NCBI RefSeq assembly: GCF_033042135.1
Contig: NZ_WBXM01000004.1
Span: 62,001 to 126,000, forward strand
Source of the DNA: Haloechinothrix sp033042135
GTDB taxonomy: Bacteria > Actinomycetota > Actinomycetes > Mycobacteriales > Pseudonocardiaceae
Direction: 5' to 3'
Length of the DNA: 64,000 bases
In this document: piece after piece, positions 51,246-60,699 of the stretch
Layout of the letters: each line of letters opens with the position of its first letter
Numbering within the stretch: position 1 is the first letter of the stretch
Made by a program: the position numbers and the translations under genes
Notes under the pieces: generated by a model
The model's input: the letters and a program-made list of their open reading frames with translations, nothing else
The model's database searches: none
What the model was told of the DNA's origin: nothing

Positions 51246-53129
51246 GTGACAGCGACGTATCTCGAGCACGGCAGGCTTCTCGCGCAGCGTGGGCTGTTTG
51301 CCGGTCCATCTGATGTGGTCAGCCGTGACCTCTATTCCGAGGTCACCACCGGGAAGGCAGTCCGGCGGCGGGACAGCGTCACGTTGCAGCCAGCGACTGA
51401 GGTTTCCGGAAACAGTTACTTCGGACGCTTCCCCACCACCTACTGGCAGCGATGGACGCCGGTGCGCGAGGTCCGGTTGGAGCTGGTCGCCACCGGTAGC
51501 GGCCGGATCTTCGTGGAGGCTTGCGACTTCGTCGGTGAGCCGCGGACGGTACTCGCGCGAGCGGTGGAGGGCTCGGTCGCCGAGCACGTGGCGCTCACCG
51601 TGCCGATCGATCGCCACTACGACGGTGGCGCGCTGTGGCTGCGATGCGAGACCGAGGTGGGTCAGGAGCTGACGGTCGAGCGCGTGCGGTGGTTGGTCGA
51701 CGCACCCGAGACGCTGCGCCCCACCGCGATCACCATCTGCACCATGAACCGCGCCGACGACTGCCTGGCGACGCTGGAGTCGCTGGCTCGCGATCTAGAA
51801 GCGTTGGAGACGATCACCGCCGTCTACGTCGCCGACCAGGGAACCGACACGGTGGACAGCCGGGAGGGTTTCGAGCAAGTCGGCAAGGATCTCGGTGGCA
51901 TGTTGCGCTACATCAAACAACCCAACCTCGGCGGCTCGGGCGGGTTCACCCGCGGCCTGTACGAGGTGGCTGGCCAGGACGAGGATCGGCGCACCAGCGT
52001 GCTGTTCATGGACGACGACATCGTGCTCGAGCCCGACATGGTGGTGCGGTTGACGGCGTTCGCCAATCACACCGTCGAACCGACCATCGTCGGTGGCCAG
52101 ATGCTCAACCTGCTGCACCCGCACCAGCTGCACGTCGGTGCCGAGTGGGCCAGCCTGAACACGCTCGAGCCCGGGATTCCCGCCACGCACGGTCATACCA
52201 CAGCCGACCTGCTCGGCCTGCGCCGCGGCATGGACCGGCCGGATCGGCAGGATCGGCGGGTCGATGCGGGCTACAACGGCTGGTGGTCGTGCCTGATCCC
52301 GGCCGAGGTCGTCGACACGGTCGGCTACCCGATGCCGTTCTTCTTCCAGTGGGACGACGCGGAGTACTCGTACCGGGCGGCCTCGCGCGGCATTGCCACG
52401 GTCACCCTGCCGGGAGCGGGGGTGTGGCACGTCGATTTCGGGTGGAAGGACTGGGACGAGTGGCACCGGTACTTCAACCTGCGCAACTCGATGATCACCG
52501 CCGCGCTGCACAGCTCGTTCGACATGACGGTGCTGATGCGCGTGCTTGTCGCGCAGTTCGTGCGGTACCTGCTCGGTATGCAGTACGGGTTGGCGGCCAC
52601 ACTGATCAAGGCGATCGAGGACTTCCTCGCAGGCCCGCGGGTGCTGCACGACGGCGGGGTGGCCGCGATGGCCGAGATCCGCAGGATCCGCGAGCAGTAC
52701 CCGGAAACCCAGCGGAAGGAACCTGCCGAGACCGGTCTCGATCCGATCGAGCTGCGCATCGTCAACGCGGGGCCGCGGCCGAGTATGGAGCGCGCGGTGC
52801 TGATCAAGCGGATCCTGTGGCGGATCCTGGGCAAGCACGTCCACGAATCCGGTTCGATTCCCGCCGATGAAGCGCACTGGTGGCATGTCTCGCTGTTCGG
52901 CACCGCGGTGGTCACCGACGCCTCGCAGCAGGGGGTGCGGGTCCGCAGCTACGACAGGGCACGCATGATCGAGATGGCCAAGCGTGCCGCGACGGCGCTG
53001 AACCGGCTGCGCAAGGACGGTCCCGCAGCGGCGGCCGCGTACCGCCGCGCGCTCCCGGAGCTGACCAGCAGGGCGAACTGGGCCCGGCTGTACGGCGTCG
53101 ACGAGCGAGTGGGAGCGGGACGGCGGTAA
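51246..53129 (+). CDS. glfT2: Bifunctional galactofuranosyltransferase GlfT2
   Basis: A 627-residue polymerase that extends the galactan with alternating beta-1,5 and beta-1,6 Galf units on a polyprenyl-PP lipid. An N-terminal beta-barrel domain (about 1-155) precedes the GT-A domain. The metal-binding DxD is D256-D-D258 (LFMDDDIV), matching the mycobacterial numbering. WDDAEYSYR contains the proposed catalytic acid and GVWHVDFGWKDWDEW the metal His. Long C-terminal helices follow. GTG 51246 has GGAGGAG upstream. Confidence 0.96.
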   Translation: MTATYLEHGRLLAQRGLFAGPSDVVSRDLYSEVTTGKAVRRRDSVTLQPATEVSGNSYFGRFPTTYWQRWTPVREVRLELVATGSGRIFVEACDFVGEPRTVLARAVEGSVAEHVALTVPIDRHYDGGALWLRCETEVGQELTVERVRWLVDAPETLRPTAITICTMNRADDCLATLESLARDLEALETITAVYVADQGTDTVDSREGFEQVGKDLGGMLRYIKQPNLGGSGGFTRGLYEVAGQDEDRRTSVLFMDDDIVLEPDMVVRLTAFANHTVEPTIVGGQMLNLLHPHQLHVGAEWASLNTLEPGIPATHGHTTADLLGLRRGMDRPDRQDRRVDAGYNGWWSCLIPAEVVDTVGYPMPFFFQWDDAEYSYRAASRGIATVTLPGAGVWHVDFGWKDWDEWHRYFNLRNSMITAALHSSFDMTVLMRVLVAQFVRYLLGMQYGLAATLIKAIEDFLAGPRVLHDGGVAAMAEIRRIREQYPETQRKEPAETGLDPIELRIVNAGPRPSMERAVLIKRILWRILGKHVHESGSIPADEAHWWHVSLFGTAVVTDASQQGVRVRSYDRARMIEMAKRAATALNRLRKDGPAAAAAYRRALPELTSRANWARLYGVDERVGAGRR

Positions 53130-53184
53130 CGGCAGCGGCCCGCACTCCGGATCCGCTCACCCCGCCCGCCTGCCCCCGCTGCTC

Positions 53185-54114
53185 CTAGCAGCGGAAGAAG
53201 CGTTCCTTCCTGCCCTGGCTGGCGAGACGGAGCCAGCGGGTGAACTCTCTCGGGCTGCGCTTGACGGCGATGAAGTACAGGCCGAAGCGGATGATCTCGA
53301 GCGCGCCGATCTTGCGCATCCCTGGCTGGGAGAGCAGGTAACCGCGGTTGCGGTAGGTGTAGTAGCGTTTCGTCTCGCATTCTGGGTCCTGGGCGTGCAG
53401 CCGGCCACCCAGCATGGGCTTGAACTCCCCGCTGCCGTCCGGATGCAGGTAGGCCGCTCTCGGCGTGGTGCCGAACGTCAGCCCCGACCGTCGCAGCCTG
53501 CGGTGCAGCTCGACCTCGTCACCCCGCATGAACAGCCGGAGGTCGGGTACCCCCACCACGTCCAGCGTGCTCGAGCGGAACAGCGCTCCGTTGAACAGCG
53601 ATGCGATGCCTGGCAGGAACTCCTCGCCGATCGCGGCGCGCGACCGCTTCCACCGCAGGCCCCTGCGTAGCGGGAAGGCGAGCCGGTCCGGCCGGTCGAT
53701 GTCGACGACGACGGGGGAGACCTCGTCCAGCCCGCGCACACGCGCTTCCTGGTGCAGTATGGCGAGCACGTCCTCGTCGGCGGGGCAGCCGTCGTCATCG
53801 GCCAGCCATATCCAACTCGCGCCGAGTGTCAGGGCGTGCAGCATGCCGAGCGCGAAGCCGCCCGCGCCGCCGAGGTTGTGGTGGGAGTGCAGGTAGGTGT
53901 GCGGTAGTGGGCAGTTATCCACCACGTCGCGTGCGGGCATCGCGGGTGCGTTGTCTACCACGATCAGGTGACTTACGGGGTGAGTCTGTGCGGCGATGAG
54001 CTTCAGCGAGTGCGCGAGCAACTCGCGACGGTCCCTTGTGACGACGACGGCGACCGTGGCCTCGCCCGGAGGTGATGCCGGGAGGTCGGGGTCGGTGTGC
54101 CCCGTGCCGTTCAC
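53185..54114 (-). CDS. glfT1: Galactofuranosyltransferase GlfT1
   Basis: A 309-residue GT2-fold transferase that adds the first Galf residues to the rhamnosyl-GlcNAc-PP-lipid linker. VAVVVTRDRRELLAHSL, HHNLGGAGGFALGM and the metal motif WLADDDGCP, followed by FNGALFRSS and RGDEVELHRRL, are typical. GTG 54114 starts 13 bases after the wzt stop; the longer open frame would overlap wzt. Third gene of wzm-wzt-glfT1. Confidence 0.93.
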   Translation of the reverse strand: MNGTGHTDPDLPASPPGEATVAVVVTRDRRELLAHSLKLIAAQTHPVSHLIVVDNAPAMPARDVVDNCPLPHTYLHSHHNLGGAGGFALGMLHALTLGASWIWLADDDGCPADEDVLAILHQEARVRGLDEVSPVVVDIDRPDRLAFPLRRGLRWKRSRAAIGEEFLPGIASLFNGALFRSSTLDVVGVPDLRLFMRGDEVELHRRLRRSGLTFGTTPRAAYLHPDGSGEFKPMLGGRLHAQDPECETKRYYTYRNRGYLLSQPGMRKIGALEIIRFGLYFIAVKRSPREFTRWLRLASQGRKERFFRC

Positions 54115-54127
54115 GGTACTGCCCTGC

Positions 54128-54949
54128 TCACGATGGTTCGCCGTTTCCTGTGATGATCTGCCTGCTAATGCCGAGACGCGCCGCGGTCTCGGCGTCGATG
54201 CTCTCGTAGGGGTCCTTGCCCTTGTAAGCGGTGATGACGTCACGGAGTGAGCCGCTGGCGCGGATGTTGCCCTCGTCCAACCACACCGCCGAGGTGCACA
54301 GCTCCAACAGTAACGCGTCCTGATGCGAGGCGAAGACCAGCACGCCGGAGCGGCGGACCAGATCCACCAATCGGTTACGTGCCTTGGTCATGAACGCGTC
54401 ATCCACTGCGCCGATTCCCTCGTCCAGCAGCAGGATCTCCGGGTTGATGGAGGTGACGACACCCAGCGCCAGCCGTACTCGCATACCCGTGGAGTAGGTG
54501 CGCAGCGGCATCTGCAAGTAGTCCCCGAGCTCGGTGAACTCCGCGATGTCGTCCACCCGTCGCTGCATCTGCTTGCGGGTCATCCCCAGGTACAGCCCGC
54601 GGATCATGATGTTCTCGTAGCCGGAGATCTCGTTGTCCATGCCGATTCCGAGATCGAACACGGGAGCGACCCGGCCGACGATGCGGGATGTCCCGCGGGT
54701 GGGCTCGTAGATGCCGGACAGCAGGCGCAGCAGGGTCGACTTGCCGGATCCGTTGTGGCCGACCAGCCCGACTCTGTCTCCTTCACGGATGGACATCGTG
54801 ATGTCGTGCAGGGCTTCGATGATGGGAACCTTGCTTTCGGTTCCGATCCTGCCGCCGACCTTGCCGAGCACGCGCTTCTTCAGTGACCGGGTCTTGGCAT
54901 CGAAGATCGGGAAGTCCACGTAGGCGTTGCGTACGTCAATGCTGACCAT
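54128..54949 (-). CDS. wzt: Galactan ABC exporter, ATP-binding subunit
   Basis: A 273-residue Wzt-type ATPase. Walker A is GHNGSGKST (64-72), signature YSTGMRVRLALG, Walker B ILLLDEG and the H-loop FASHQ. VFDLGIGMDNEISGYENI is specific to polysaccharide exporters. It lacks a large carbohydrate-binding C-terminal domain, like the mycobacterial protein. It starts three bases after wzm ends. It would power flipping of the lipid-linked galactan. Confidence 0.95.
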   Translation of the reverse strand: MVSIDVRNAYVDFPIFDAKTRSLKKRVLGKVGGRIGTESKVPIIEALHDITMSIREGDRVGLVGHNGSGKSTLLRLLSGIYEPTRGTSRIVGRVAPVFDLGIGMDNEISGYENIMIRGLYLGMTRKQMQRRVDDIAEFTELGDYLQMPLRTYSTGMRVRLALGVVTSINPEILLLDEGIGAVDDAFMTKARNRLVDLVRRSGVLVFASHQDALLLELCTSAVWLDEGNIRASGSLRDVITAYKGKDPYESIDAETAARLGISRQIITGNGEPS

Positions 54950-54952
54950 CGT

Positions 54953-55894
54953 TCACACCCAGTAGGAGACGCGAGCACGGTAGTTGCGCATGATCATCAC
55001 GGTCAGCAGCCAGCCGATCGCCGTGATGGCGCCGACCACGTACCAGTGATGGAGGGACTGCGTGTGGCCGAGCATCGGAGCGCGGATGATCTCGATGAAG
55101 TGGTACAGCGGGTTGAACTCGTAGAGGAACTCCCGCCAACCGGCTCCGGCTTCACCGAATCGGGCGATGAGAATGTCGATGGACCACACGATCGGGGTCA
55201 GGAAGAAGAGCAGGCTGCTGATGGCCGTGATCACCTGCGGGATATCGCGGAAGCGGGTGCTGCAGATACCGAACAGCAGTACGACCCAGACCCCGTTGAG
55301 CACGAGCGCGCCGAACGCGGGCACCGCCATCAGTGACCACCAGCCGAGACCGATCTGCGGGATGCCGTTCTCGATGATCGTGTACCCGGGTTCGCGCAGC
55401 CAGGGGAAGAAGGCCGCGAGGATCGCCGCGTACACGATCAGGTTGTGCGCGAACATGATCGTCAGCCGCCACACCGTGCGCAGCGCGTACACCATCAACG
55501 GCGCAGGCATGTGCTTGATCATGTCGTCGTTGTCGATGAAGGTGTTGGCGCCTTCCTGCAGGCAGCCCATGATGAAGTGCCACAGGATCAGGCCGACGGT
55601 GATGTAGGGCAGGAACGTGCCGATCTCGGCGCCGAACAGCTGCGAGTAGAGCAGGCCGAGCGCCACCGCGGTGATCGCCATGCTCGCGGTGATCCACAGC
55701 GGACCCAGCACCGACCGGCGGTAACGTTGCTTGATGTCCTGCCAGCCGAGGTGGCTCCACAGCTCACGCATCGCAAGGCCGTCGCGCAGGTCGTCAAACG
55801 CGCGCTGGAAACTCCTGGCGGGCGGGATGCGCTCGGTGTCGGGCTCACCCACCCCCCGGGGTGGTCCCGATCGCGTCGTGCTGACGGTATGCAC
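54953..55894 (-). CDS. wzm: Galactan ABC exporter, permease subunit
   Basis: A 313-residue ABC-2 permease with six helices. HLGWQDIKQRYRRSVLGPLW is the Wzm signature, and FNPLYHFIEIIRAPML is typical of the C-terminal half. GTG 55894 is the best start, though without a clear ribosome site; the frame remains open to 56068 inside the next gene's end. First gene of the operon. Confidence 0.93.
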   Translation of the reverse strand: MHTVSTTRSGPPRGVGEPDTERIPPARSFQRAFDDLRDGLAMRELWSHLGWQDIKQRYRRSVLGPLWITASMAITAVALGLLYSQLFGAEIGTFLPYITVGLILWHFIMGCLQEGANTFIDNDDMIKHMPAPLMVYALRTVWRLTIMFAHNLIVYAAILAAFFPWLREPGYTIIENGIPQIGLGWWSLMAVPAFGALVLNGVWVVLLFGICSTRFRDIPQVITAISSLLFFLTPIVWSIDILIARFGEAGAGWREFLYEFNPLYHFIEIIRAPMLGHTQSLHHWYVVGAITAIGWLLTVMIMRNYRARVSYWV

Positions 55895-55953
55895 GAATGA
55901 TGAGGGTACCGTTTGCCCCCCTCGGCCTTGTTGCCGGAGCCGGAGTCCCTGGT

Positions 55954-56832
55954 TCAGCACAAGCGGACGACGACCTGACGATCCTGGTAGGTGTAGGCCT
56001 CGTAGCGGAAAGCGACCCCGGTGCGCTCGACGAACTCGCACCACGCCCGGTACTCGTGCTGCTGCCACCCCGGGTAGTTGAGGAACTCGTCGAACACCAG
56101 CACACTGCCCGGCCGCAGCCGCGGGCCGACATGGTCGAGCACGGTCACCGCCGCGCTGTAGATGTCGCTGTCGATGTGTACGAAATCCACCGGCTCGGGG
56201 TGCGCCGCGAGGAACTCCGGCACGGTGTCGGCGAACCAGCCGACCACCAGCTCGGCGCCTGCTACCTCGGGGAGCTGCTCGCTGGCGAAGCTACCCGCGC
56301 CGATACCGGGTAGCCAGGCCTCGGGTAGCCCCTGGAAGGAATCGAACCCGTAGACCCGCCCGTCGCCGCGCCGCTCGGCGATCTGACGCAGCGTGTTGCC
56401 GGTGGCCACGCCGAACTCCAGCGCAAGGCCACCCTGCGGTGCGAGCGACAGGCCGTACTGCAGGGTTTCCCACGGTCGGGTGAAATGTGGGCGGCCCGTG
56501 AAGTGTTCGTAGGTGAACCTGCTGCTTTCGCTCGCCGCCTCGCGATCCCCCGCGAAGACCATGTCGTGGCGGCTGCGCCACTCGAACTGTCCGACCCGAT
56601 CGATGGCGCGGTCGACCTGCCGTTCGTGCTCGGCGACGAGGTCGACCTGTAGCTTGTCCAGCCGCTGTTCGGTCAGTTCGCGCAGCACCGACACCTCGTT
56701 GCGCAACCGCTCGTTCTCGGCGCGCTGCTCGGCGTACATCCGCTCGGTCACCCGCTCGGCCATCAGGTCGGCGAGGCGGTGTGCGGCACCGGACAGCCGG
56801 GATCGAACCGCTCGACGTAGCCGTCGCTGCAT
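55954..56832 (-). CDS. Class I SAM-dependent methyltransferase with coiled-coil N-terminus
   Basis: A 292-residue protein. Residues 20-75 form a charged coiled coil (MYAEQRAENERLRNEVSVLREL in part). A TylF/macrocin-O-methyltransferase-like domain follows, with SAM motif I LEFGVATGNTLR (about 136-147), VYGFDSFQGLPE and metal-binding VDFVHIDSDIYSA. It probably methylates a sugar or glycolipid hydroxyl, given the wall context (inference). It lies 59 bases upstream of wzm on the same strand and is divergent from the pyruvyltransferase-like gene. Confidence 0.82.
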   Translation of the reverse strand: MQRRLRRAVRSRLSGAAHRLADLMAERVTERMYAEQRAENERLRNEVSVLRELTEQRLDKLQVDLVAEHERQVDRAIDRVGQFEWRSRHDMVFAGDREAASESSRFTYEHFTGRPHFTRPWETLQYGLSLAPQGGLALEFGVATGNTLRQIAERRGDGRVYGFDSFQGLPEAWLPGIGAGSFASEQLPEVAGAELVVGWFADTVPEFLAAHPEPVDFVHIDSDIYSAAVTVLDHVGPRLRPGSVLVFDEFLNYPGWQQHEYRAWCEFVERTGVAFRYEAYTYQDRQVVVRLC

Positions 56833-56942
56833 GGGGGCCCCTGTGTGGATCTGGCGGCACGCGGCCGCAACGGGATGGTGGTCGAGCTGGGGCTTGTGGC
56901 GCGATCACCTGCCTGGCGCGGGTGCGGGCCTATCATGGGCCG

Positions 56943-58115
56943 ATGCCACTCAGCTCGTTCCGGCACGATAACCCGGAATCCCCCGCGCAGTCCCTGTACT
57001 ACCTGGTAACCCCCGCAGGATTCCCCAATTTCGGTGATGACCTGATCGCCGCCGCGTGGTTGGAGTATCTCGCTGAGCACGCCCCGCACGCCGAGGTCTG
57101 GCTCGACACCCACTCCCCTGGGCAGGCCCGGGTGCTGCTGGACGGGCTCCATCCCGGGCTTCGGGTCACCGACACGTTGTGGCAGCTGAGTGCCGCGGCC
57201 CCCTCGTCACAGGCTTGGCAGCTCGGCAGCTGGGTGCAGGCCGCCGTCGAGAATCCCGGTATGGTGCCTCGCCTGCACCACGGCATCATGCTGCTGTGGC
57301 GCGCCGAGGTGGTGCACGTGCTCGGCGGCGGCTACATCAACGCGCTGTGGCCGCGGCACATCGGGCTGCTCGCCGGGGTCGCGGCCGCGGTACGGCGGTC
57401 CGGCGGTCGGGCGGCGATGACCGGCCACGGGCTACTGCCCGTCGTCGAGGACGGGGCTTCGCTGCTGACCTCGCTAGCTGGGCGATTCGACATCGCCGAG
57501 GCGCGGGACGCGGAGTCGGCGGGCATGCTGGGCATCGAGCAGGGGGTCGACGATGCCTTCCTGGCCATCGGCAGGTTGGGCGTTGCCGACGTGGCCGCCA
57601 CCTGGCCAGACGGGGATGCCCCCGACGTGTTCCTGTGCGTACAGGGTGACCTGGTCGACGAGGGGGTGAACGCGCTCGCTGGCAGGGTGTGGGAGCTGCT
57701 GCAGGGCTGGCGGGTGGCTCCGGAACGGGTGTGCTTCGTCGAGGGGATACCCGGCACCGACCGCGAGGTGTTCGCGCTACTGGAGCGCGAGCTCCCGGGC
57801 GCGCGCTTCTACCCGTTCGCCGATGTCTGGGACTCCGGCCTGCCTGCCGCCCCCGGTCAGACCTGGATCTCCACCCGTTTCCACGTGCACCTGATGGCGG
57901 CGGCCGCGGGTGCCGCGGGGGTGGCTGTGCCGGTCAAACCCGGTTACTACACCGTCAAGCACCGGTCGCTGGTCGAGCTGGGCTCGGGCTGGCACATCCT
58001 CGACGGATCCGGTGGGGTCGTCGAACGACCGTCGGGTGCCGGTTTCGCCACCGAGGATGTGGCACGGTTGCGGCAGGCCAAGCTCGACCTCGCCAAACGT
58101 GTCTACGGCTGCTGA
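56943..58115 (+). CDS. Polysaccharide-pyruvyl-transferase-family protein
   Basis: A 390-residue protein. The opening PAGFPNFGDDLIAAAWLEYL and VHVLGGGYINALWPRH are the conserved elements of the CsaB/PssM pyruvyl-transferase fold. STRFHVHLMAAAAG near the C-terminus is the usual His-containing motif (SxRxH). Such enzymes add ketal pyruvate to sugars of cell-wall polymers. ATG 56943 was chosen because the conserved N-terminus begins there. It is divergent from the methyltransferase gene, so both may modify a surface glycan. Confidence 0.8.
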   Translation: MPLSSFRHDNPESPAQSLYYLVTPAGFPNFGDDLIAAAWLEYLAEHAPHAEVWLDTHSPGQARVLLDGLHPGLRVTDTLWQLSAAAPSSQAWQLGSWVQAAVENPGMVPRLHHGIMLLWRAEVVHVLGGGYINALWPRHIGLLAGVAAAVRRSGGRAAMTGHGLLPVVEDGASLLTSLAGRFDIAEARDAESAGMLGIEQGVDDAFLAIGRLGVADVAATWPDGDAPDVFLCVQGDLVDEGVNALAGRVWELLQGWRVAPERVCFVEGIPGTDREVFALLERELPGARFYPFADVWDSGLPAAPGQTWISTRFHVHLMAAAAGAAGVAVPVKPGYYTVKHRSLVELGSGWHILDGSGGVVERPSGAGFATEDVARLRQAKLDLAKRVYGC

Positions 58116-58179
58116 TGCGAGCAGCGCGACAGTCCGGAAGGATCGGGAGCGAGGCCCACGCGAAGAGGGGAGAACGCGC

Positions 58180-59913
58180 ATGACTACACCGGAAGGGGCC
58201 GGAGGGCAGCCCTCCTCGTTCGCCAAGTCGCTGTTCGCCGGGGCATTGCCGGACGAGATGGTGTTCCCGTATCCGCGGCTGGGGCGTGAGGAGTCCCGTA
58301 CTGTGCGGGAGCTGCTGGCCTCGGCGCACGAGTTCCTGGACGAGCACTACGACCCCCAGGTGGTCGAGCGCGAGCGCTGGGTCGGTGACGAGATCATCCG
58401 CGGGCTCGGCGAGCGCGGCCTGCTGGGGTTGTACGTCTCTCCCGAGTACGGCGGGGCGGGTTTGTCGCAGACCGGTTACTGCCGGGTGATGGAGGAGTTC
58501 GGCGGATACGACGCCACGCTGTCGGTGGTCATGGGCGTGCACCAGTCCATTGGGATGAAGCCCATTCACATGTTCGGCACGGCCGAACAGCGTGAACGTT
58601 TCCTTCCCGACCTGGCAGCAGGCCGCAAGCTGGCGGCATTCGGCCTGACGGAGCCCTCGGCGGGGTCTGATGCCTACAACGTGCAGACCTACGCTGAGCA
58701 GCAGGCCGATGGCTCGTTCGTGCTCAACGGCGAGAAGCGATGGATCGGTAACGGGTCGAAGGACGTGGTCGTGGTGTTCGCGCGGTGCGACACCGGCGGG
58801 CGCAAGGGGCACGTCGCGCTGATCGTCGAGCGGGGGATGGACGGGTTCGAAGCGCCCCATCGCTTCGACACCCTCGGGCTGGTTGGCAACGACCTGCGCA
58901 AGCTGACGTTCAACCACGTGAAGGTTCCGAAGGAGAACGTACTCGGTGAGCCGGGTGACGGGTTCCGTATCGCGATGGCCACATTGAACAACGGGCGGAT
59001 GTCGCTGGGCACCGGTGTCGTCGGCGGGACCAAGGCATTGATCCGGCAGGCGATCGACTACACCAGCAACCGCGAGCAGTTCGGCATGCCGCTGTCGGAT
59101 TTCGAGCTGGTGCAGGACAAGATCGGCTGGATGGTGTCCTATCTGTACGGCCTGGAGTCACTGGCCTACCTGACGACCGGGTTGGTGGACGCCGGGGTCG
59201 AGGACTACTCCGTGGAGTCGGCGATGTCGAAGGTCGCCTCGACGGAGTTCATGTGGTACGCGGTCAACCGCGTGTTCCAGCTGATGGGTGGCAGTGCGTA
59301 CATGGCCGATTCGCCGATCGCGAAGACGCTGCGGGACACCCGGATCTTCCCGATCTTCGAAGGCGCCAACGACGTGCTGCGCGCGTTCATCGCGCTGTCC
59401 GGCATGAAGGTGATCGCCGACGAGTTTGAGGACCTGCGTAAGATCGAGCTGAGCGATCCGATCAGGACGATCGGGACCATCGCGGACTTCGTGCGAGGCC
59501 GGGTGTCCCGCACCCTGCGGCCTGCACAGCTGGAGAGCGCTCATCCCGAGCTGCGTGGCCACTCCGAGGCGGTTGCCGAGCAGACCAAGCGGCTGCGGGG
59601 CACGGTGGAGAAGCTGCTGCGCTCGCACGGCAAGGACATCAAGCTGCGACAGCGGCACCAGAAGCGGCTAGCCGATGCCAGTACCGATATCTTCGCGCAG
59701 GTGGCGACGATCTCGCGGACCACGGACCTGCTCGCCGACCAGGGGGTGGAGGCCTCGGGGCAGGAGCGATTCATCGCCGACTCGTTCTGCAACCGCGCCG
59801 CGAGGCGAGTTCACGGCCAGCTGAACCTCATCGAGGACAACGACGACGAGCAGATCCACTCCATCGCCCGCGCCGCCTACAACCACGGCGGCTACGGGCC
59901 GAAACTGCGCTGA
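58180..59913 (+). CDS. Long-form acyl-CoA dehydrogenase (ACAD9/VLCAD-like)
   Basis: A 577-residue flavoprotein. The core has FGLTEPSAGSDAYN, KRWIGNG, TFNHVKVPKENVLGEPG and the catalytic-region Glu in IFPIFEGANDVLRAFIAL. A C-terminal helical extension of about 180 residues beyond the usual 380 resembles very-long-chain/ACAD9-type enzymes, suggesting long acyl-CoA substrates. ATG 58180 has AGAGGGGAG upstream. Its TGA stop forms the outer edge of palindromic repeat D. Confidence 0.92.
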   Translation: MTTPEGAGGQPSSFAKSLFAGALPDEMVFPYPRLGREESRTVRELLASAHEFLDEHYDPQVVERERWVGDEIIRGLGERGLLGLYVSPEYGGAGLSQTGYCRVMEEFGGYDATLSVVMGVHQSIGMKPIHMFGTAEQRERFLPDLAAGRKLAAFGLTEPSAGSDAYNVQTYAEQQADGSFVLNGEKRWIGNGSKDVVVVFARCDTGGRKGHVALIVERGMDGFEAPHRFDTLGLVGNDLRKLTFNHVKVPKENVLGEPGDGFRIAMATLNNGRMSLGTGVVGGTKALIRQAIDYTSNREQFGMPLSDFELVQDKIGWMVSYLYGLESLAYLTTGLVDAGVEDYSVESAMSKVASTEFMWYAVNRVFQLMGGSAYMADSPIAKTLRDTRIFPIFEGANDVLRAFIALSGMKVIADEFEDLRKIELSDPIRTIGTIADFVRGRVSRTLRPAQLESAHPELRGHSEAVAEQTKRLRGTVEKLLRSHGKDIKLRQRHQKRLADASTDIFAQVATISRTTDLLADQGVEASGQERFIADSFCNRAARRVHGQLNLIEDNDDEQIHSIARAAYNHGGYGPKLR

Positions 59914-59983
59914 GGGTGGCGAGCCGAAGGACTCCTCGGGTACCGGATATGTACCGAACGGTCCCTTCGGCTCGCCACCCTCA
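59911..59983. repeat. Dispersed palindromic intergenic repeat, copy D (convergent terminator)
   Basis: A perfect 20-bp outer stem (59911-59930 with 59964-59983) whose outermost triplets are exactly the TGA stops of the two convergent genes. The inner GGTACCGGATATGTACC at 59940-59956 is identical to copy B. It probably ends both transcripts. Confidence 0.88.
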
Positions 59984-60559
59984 GAGGTACTGGCCGGTGC
60001 CGGTGACGCCGTGATGCGGTCCCTCGCCGCCCTGCTGGTCGTGGCTGCCCGCCGGTAGTCCCTTGCGCATCTGCTCTAGCTGCACCCTGGCGGCCATCTG
60101 CTGGGCGAACAGCGCCGTCTGGATGCCGTGGAACAGCCCTTCGAGCCAGCCGACGAGCTGCGCCTGCGACACCCGGAGCTCGGCGTCGGAGGGCGTGGTG
60201 TCCGCCGTGAACGGTGCGACCAGCCGTTCCAGCTCGTCGCGCAGCTCGGGCGCGAGCGCCTGCTCCAGCTCCTTGATCGACGTCTCGTGGATCTCGCGGA
60301 GCCGGTTCCTGCTGGCGTCGTCGAGCGGGGCGGCGCGCACTTCCTCGAGGAGCTGCTTGATCATGGTGCCGATCCGCATGACCTTGCCCGGCTCCTCGAC
60401 GAGGTCGCCTGGCCCTTGCTGGTCCTCGCCTTCGGCCTGCTGCGGGACGTTCGCCGCGCCGACGGGGGAGCCGTCCGGGCCGACGACCACCACGCGTTGC
60501 GACCGCTCACCGTCGTCGGGGTTCCGCGAGGGCTGGTGCGAGGATTGCGGCTCAGTCAT
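59981..60559 (-). CDS. bpa: Bacterial proteasome activator
   Basis: A 192-residue protein of the Bpa/PafE family, an ATP-independent ring that opens the 20S proteasome. The helical core (about 60-160) contains MIKQLLEEVRAAPLDDASRNRL and SQAQLVGWLEGLFHG. The C-terminus is GQYL, the motif that docks into proteasome alpha-subunit pockets. ATG 60559 was chosen over the longer frame from 60622. In mycobacteria it also neighbours the wzt-glfT1-wzm genes (from memory). Confidence 0.93.
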   Translation of the reverse strand: MTEPQSSHQPSRNPDDGERSQRVVVVGPDGSPVGAANVPQQAEGEDQQGPGDLVEEPGKVMRIGTMIKQLLEEVRAAPLDDASRNRLREIHETSIKELEQALAPELRDELERLVAPFTADTTPSDAELRVSQAQLVGWLEGLFHGIQTALFAQQMAARVQLEQMRKGLPAGSHDQQGGEGPHHGVTGTGQYL

Positions 60560-60699
60560 CTGCTTCCATCCTGTGTCGCGTCGTCTCGTGGCAGGGTGCT
60601 CCCTTGTAGGGTAGCCCGCCACGGCGCCGGGTATGCACCACGGAGAACCACGTCACCCTCGGGCCTGCGGCCGGGCCTGGTCCTGGGTGCGGGGAGGCG

